64,000 nt of DNA from Postechiella sp039985655 (GTDB lineage: Bacteria; Bacteroidota; Bacteroidia; Flavobacteriales; Flavobacteriaceae): the NCBI GenBank assembly GCA_039985655.1, contig JBDWSF010000037.1, forward strand, positions 124,001 to 188,000. The letters run 5' to 3'. Made by a program: the position numbers and the translations under genes. Position 1 is the first letter of the stretch; each line of letters begins with the position of its first letter. The notes under the pieces were generated by a model. The model saw nothing but the letters and a program-made list of their open reading frames with translations, was not told the origin of the DNA and searched no databases. This document shows, piece by piece, positions 60,615 to 64,000 of this stretch.

Positions 60615-62669
60615 TTGAAAATATTAGACCGCTACATACTAACCTCGTACCTAAAAACCTTTTTTAGCGTATTTATAATACTAGTACTTATTTTTGTACT
60701 ACAAACTATTTGGCTATATATAAAAGAGCTTGCTGGTAAAGATTTAGACATTGTAATTATTGCAAAGTTCTTAATCTACTTTTTACCCAAACTGATGCCA
60801 TTAGTATTGCCATTAACCATATTATTGGCATCTATTATGGTATTCGGTAATTTTGCCGAAAACTATGAGTTTGCTGCCATGAAATCTACAGGGATTTCGC
60901 TACAGCGTGCCATGAGTGGCTTAGGCATATTTATTGCCATTCTTGGTGTTTTAACCTTTTTCTTTTCAAACAATATTATTCCTTGGGCCGAATATAACTC
61001 GTACAATCTTCGTAAAAACATTGCAAAAATAAAGCCTGCTATGGCCATTGCCGAAGGACAATTTAATCCTATTGGAGAAAGTGGTACAAATATTAAGGTT
61101 GAAGAAAAATGGGGTGACAACGATCAGTTTCTGAAAAATATAATTATTCATGAAAAAAAAGCTGGCGGCCTAAAAAATACAACAACGATTATTGCCGATA
61201 CTGGTGAACTTATTAGTAGTGATTCTTCCGATGTTTTAAAATTGGTTTTACATGATGGTAATTATTATGAAAATCTTGTGGAAAAAAAATCGGTTAAAGA
61301 AAAGAAAAACCCTTTTGCTAAGAGTACGTTCAAAACCTATGTTATAAATATTGATCTATCTGAATTTAATAATGTAGATGTTGACGACAAAAACTACACT
61401 GACAAGCATAATATGCTTAATATAAACGGACTAGATTACACTATAGATTCGCTTACAAATAAAAGAAGTGAAAACCATAAAACCCTTTCAAAAACACTAT
61501 ATCGACATACTAACCTTTACAAACTTGGTGTTAATAAAGGAAAAGCTGTTAAGTATGATAAAGATAACCCCCAAGACGATATTGAAAAAGCAACTCAGCA
61601 AAACCAAACCTTTCAACAAGAAGTAGAAATAGATAAAGACTCTATTTATTCTGGAGAAATATTAGACTTATTTAACACAAAAACAAAGTTTCAAATTGTA
61701 AATACATCATTCAGTGGTATTAATAGTGCTAGACAACTGGCAACAACAAAAAAAGCGGCTATTAAGCCTGCAAAATCGTTATACAATAAACACATCATTT
61801 CATTTCATGAGAAATTTGCTCTAGGTTTCGCATGCATTATACTATTTTTTATAGGCGCTCCATTAGGTGCATTAATAAGAAAAGGCGGTCTTGGCTTACC
61901 AATGATAATAGCAATACTTTTGTTTTTAACGTATCATTTTATTGGTATTTTCGCAATGAACAGTGCAAAAACCGGAAGCTTCAACCCTATTTTAGCCAGT
62001 TGGTTTTCTACACTTATTATGTTACCGCTTAGTATCTTTTTAACAAAAAGAGCCACTCAAGACAAAGGCCTTTTTGATATGGATAGTATTACTGATCCAT
62101 TAAGAAAAATGTTTAATATTAAAGAACAGAATAGTGTAGATTATAAGTTCTTACAATCTTATACTAACGACGAGTTAATTGATGTTATTAATAATTTTGA
62201 GGCCTTAGAACATAAAGAAGAAAGCAGATACGAAGCCATTAAAATTTTAAATAACCGCGATATATCAACTAAGAAACTTCGTGAAAATGGTTTGGCTATT
62301 AATCAGACATTCGAAAACTCCCAAAACATTAATAATAATTATAACGATCATTCTAAATTTGCGGTAACTTTATATAGTATTGGCGCCGTATTATTAATTC
62401 TATTTTTTGTTTTTAAAAATAACAAACTGCCTTCATTTGCTGATGCATCAATTCAATTAAGTATAACGTCGTTTGCTTTATACATTATATATTATATTAA
62501 ATCTTTAGTTAATGTTAAAAACTTCTACTCTAACATTAATAAAGTAAATAAAAAACCGAATGTTATCATCTTAATAATCGGCTTGCCGCTTTATATGATT
62601 GGTTATCTTTTTATCAAATCGAAAATTAAAGAAGACTTAAAACAAAATTGTTTAGATAGTTTAAAATAA
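60615..62669 (+). CDS. LptF/LptG-family permease
   Basis: The 684-residue inner-membrane protein begins MKILDRYILTSYLKTFFSVF, the family opening, at a TTG codon (60615); no ATG is nearby. Helices 1-3 (about 15-130), a large periplasmic beta-jellyroll (about 135-390), and helices 4-6 (about 395-480) follow. An extra C-terminal part of about 200 residues has two more hydrophobic segments. Members form the LptB2FG exporter that lifts lipopolysaccharide to the outer membrane. Which of LptF or LptG it is cannot be told. Confidence 0.92.
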   Translation: MKILDRYILTSYLKTFFSVFIILVLIFVLQTIWLYIKELAGKDLDIVIIAKFLIYFLPKLMPLVLPLTILLASIMVFGNFAENYEFAAMKSTGISLQRAMSGLGIFIAILGVLTFFFSNNIIPWAEYNSYNLRKNIAKIKPAMAIAEGQFNPIGESGTNIKVEEKWGDNDQFLKNIIIHEKKAGGLKNTTTIIADTGELISSDSSDVLKLVLHDGNYYENLVEKKSVKEKKNPFAKSTFKTYVINIDLSEFNNVDVDDKNYTDKHNMLNINGLDYTIDSLTNKRSENHKTLSKTLYRHTNLYKLGVNKGKAVKYDKDNPQDDIEKATQQNQTFQQEVEIDKDSIYSGEILDLFNTKTKFQIVNTSFSGINSARQLATTKKAAIKPAKSLYNKHIISFHEKFALGFACIILFFIGAPLGALIRKGGLGLPMIIAILLFLTYHFIGIFAMNSAKTGSFNPILASWFSTLIMLPLSIFLTKRATQDKGLFDMDSITDPLRKMFNIKEQNSVDYKFLQSYTNDELIDVINNFEALEHKEESRYEAIKILNNRDISTKKLRENGLAINQTFENSQNINNNYNDHSKFAVTLYSIGAVLLILFFVFKNNKLPSFADASIQLSITSFALYIIYYIKSLVNVKNFYSNINKVNKKPNVIILIIGLPLYMIGYLFIKSKIKEDLKQNCLDSLK

Positions 62670-62681
62670 GCAATATCTTTG
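62648..62681 (+). promoter_or_regulatory. ribB promoter, leaderless or nearly so
   Basis: TTG (62648-62650), 23 bases, TATCTTTG (62674-62681): an exact match to TTG-N17-23-TAnnTTTG. The ribB ATG is only 4 bases past the -7 box, so the transcript would begin at or within a few bases of the start codon. Confidence 0.55.
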
Positions 62682-62685
62682 CACT

Positions 62686-63846
62686 ATGATACCAGAAACT
62701 AAAAAAGCTAACGCTACGCAGTATAAATTAAACACCATTCATGATGCTATTGAAGACATCAGAAATGGTAAAGTTATTATTGTTGTTGATGACGAGAATA
62801 GAGAAAATGAAGGTGATTTTCTAGCTGCTGCTGATAAAGTATCGCCGCAAATGATAAACTTTATGGCTACGCACGGCCGTGGACTTATTTGCGCGCCTCT
62901 TACCGAAAACAGATGTAAAGAGTTAGAACTTAACATGATGGTAAGAAACAATACGGATCCTATGGAGACTGCTTTTACCGTTTCTGTAGATTTAAGAGGC
63001 GGTGGTGTGACTACTGGTATTTCTGCAAGCGATAGAGCAACAACCGTTAAATCTTTAGTTGATCCAAACACAAAACCATTTGAATTAGCGCGACCTGGAC
63101 ATATTTTTCCATTAGTAGCTAAAGAAGGTGGAGTATTACGTAGAACGGGGCATACAGAAGCTGCTATAGATTTTGCAAGATTAGCTGGATTGAATCCGGC
63201 TGGTGTTATTGTAGAAATCATGAATGAAGATGGAAGTATGGCACGGTTACCTGAACTTTATAAGATTGCAAAAAAACTCGATTTAAAGATTGTTTCGATT
63301 GAAGATTTAGTTGCTTATAGAATGCAACACGACTCGTTAATTGATAAAAAAGAAGATTTTCAAATTGAAACTCGATTTGGAAGTTTTAGATTAAGAGCAT
63401 ACAAACAAACCACTAATAATCAAATACATATTGCTTTAACAAAAGGCACTTGGAAAGATAGCGAACCTGTACTAACTAGAATAAATTCGACATTAGTAAA
63501 CAACGATATACTTGGCACGCTTACCAATAATGTAGATAAACAATTAGATGATATGTTTAAGGTGATTAGCGATGCTGGGAAAGGTGCCATCATCTTTATA
63601 AATCAAGAATCGCAATCTATGAATATTTTGAAGAGATTGACATTCTTAAAAGAAAATCAACGTGCTGGCGAAATACCGAAAGCGCCTAGAATAAACATGG
63701 ATAATAGAGATTTTGGTATTGGCGCACAAATACTACACGATTTAAACATCCATAAATTGAACTTAATTTCTAATGCCGAAGAACATACCAAACGCGTTGG
63801 TTTAATTGGTTACGGTTTAGAAATTGTTGATTATGTAAAATATTAA
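62686..63846 (+). CDS. ribB: 3,4-dihydroxy-2-butanone-4-phosphate synthase with degenerate GCH2 domain
   Basis: 386 residues. The N-terminal domain (about 12-215) makes the four-carbon riboflavin precursor from ribulose-5-phosphate: VVDDENRENEGDFLAAAD, ATHGRGLICAPL, ISASDRATTVK and RPGHIFPLVAKEGGVLRRTG are all intact. The C-terminal part (about 220-386) folds like GTP cyclohydrolase II, but where active enzymes have three zinc cysteines (C-x10-C-x-C) this one reads INSTLVNNDILGTLTNN. That half should not hydrolyse GTP. RibB fused to an inactive GCH2-like domain is known from other bacteria (RibBX). It starts just after the LptF-like gene. Confidence 0.93.
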   Translation: MIPETKKANATQYKLNTIHDAIEDIRNGKVIIVVDDENRENEGDFLAAADKVSPQMINFMATHGRGLICAPLTENRCKELELNMMVRNNTDPMETAFTVSVDLRGGGVTTGISASDRATTVKSLVDPNTKPFELARPGHIFPLVAKEGGVLRRTGHTEAAIDFARLAGLNPAGVIVEIMNEDGSMARLPELYKIAKKLDLKIVSIEDLVAYRMQHDSLIDKKEDFQIETRFGSFRLRAYKQTTNNQIHIALTKGTWKDSEPVLTRINSTLVNNDILGTLTNNVDKQLDDMFKVISDAGKGAIIFINQESQSMNILKRLTFLKENQRAGEIPKAPRINMDNRDFGIGAQILHDLNIHKLNLISNAEEHTKRVGLIGYGLEIVDYVKY

Positions 63847-64000
63847 AGAAAGAGACACTTATTAAGTAAATTTTACTTAAAGTTCGCCCCCTTCATGATT
63901 AATAGCACCTTAATGTTCTATTAATTCTTTGAACTCATTTTCGGTTAAAAACAAAAAATCAAGATGAGTTCTTCGTTGAAATTATTTTACAACAATCTTT
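63847..64000. other. Window end: palindrome and possible minus-strand relic
   Basis: TTAAGTAAA, T, TTTACTTAA at 63862-63880 is a near-perfect palindrome after ribB. On the minus strand, 63981 to 63911 reads FQRRTHLDFLFLTENEFKEL and ends in TAA, like a protein C-terminus, but a stop lies directly before it. It may be the tail of a frameshifted gene whose body is outside the window. Confidence 0.3.

Noticed and set aside
62739..63221. 160-codon frame opposite ribB
   Set aside because: Shadow of a conserved gene; no start context or family match.
1..64000. tRNA, rRNA, integrated phage or complete insertion sequence
   Set aside because: No cloverleaf, rRNA, integrase, phage structural or transposase sequence was recognised by reading the window.

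Overview
The window looks like a chromosomal segment from a marine or algae-associated member of the Flavobacteriaceae (Bacteroidota). The evidence is a low-GC genome, TAnnTTTG-type -7 promoter boxes, SusC/SusD pairs, several type IX secretion (T9SS) C-terminal sorting domains, FecR/ECF regulation, and the gene order dgkA-ftsK-lolA-lptF-ribB. No rRNA, tRNA, CRISPR array, phage or complete insertion sequence was seen.

Layout. Bases 1-17134 hold mostly housekeeping genes: the end of an SLC13-type transporter, pckA, a DUF2490 protein, a SUKH-type and a DinB-type protein, a phospholipase-D-like lipoprotein, aroC, dnaK, sdaA, an NTF2-like protein, panB, a small four-helix-bundle gene, an RluA-type pseudouridine synthase and an aldehyde dehydrogenase. 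Their intergenic gaps are unusually full of short palindromic repeats, a MITE-like element and gene relics.

Bases 17307-43882 form one polysaccharide utilisation locus (PUL), read leftwards except for the sigma gene. In transcription order it holds a FecR anti-sigma factor, a SusC with an N-terminal STN signalling domain, SusD, two surface lipoproteins (DUF4959-like and DUF4998-like with CBM6), a decayed T9SS-tail relic, a stand-alone CBM6 protein, a tiny cysteine-pair protein, a ThuA/sugar-dehydrogenase/PKD/CBM6/PA14 protein, three alginate-lyase-fold proteins with two CBM6-like modules each, a strong terminator, and a beta-helix protein with three CBM6-like modules. A divergent ECF sigma gene completes the SusC-FecR-sigma signalling chain. 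The enzymes suggest a uronic-acid polysaccharide such as alginate or a glucuronan-like polymer, but no monosaccharide catabolic gene or sulfatase is present. The substrate is therefore inferred, not shown.

Bases 43874-51149 carry a sensor kinase with an overlapping membrane protein, a conserved hypothetical, a CPBP protease, an Lrp/AsnC regulator divergent from a Cys/Met-metabolism PLP enzyme, a YdjM-type hydrolase and an NhaC-type antiporter. Bases 51290-56392 group peroxide-defence genes: a 2-Cys peroxiredoxin, a thioredoxin, katG and tpx. Bases 56401-63846 carry the envelope and division genes dgkA, ftsK, lolA and lptF-like, then ribB fused to a GTP-cyclohydrolase-II-like domain that has lost its zinc ligands.

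Points most worth a second look: the four-helix-bundle gene bracketed by perfect 15-bp inverted repeats; the lyase trio with divergent catalytic domains but nearly shared C-terminal modules; the ThuA-dehydrogenase fusion inside the PUL; the (GTTGGT)n tract and bidirectional terminator hairpin in front of susC; and the relics at the PUL edges.
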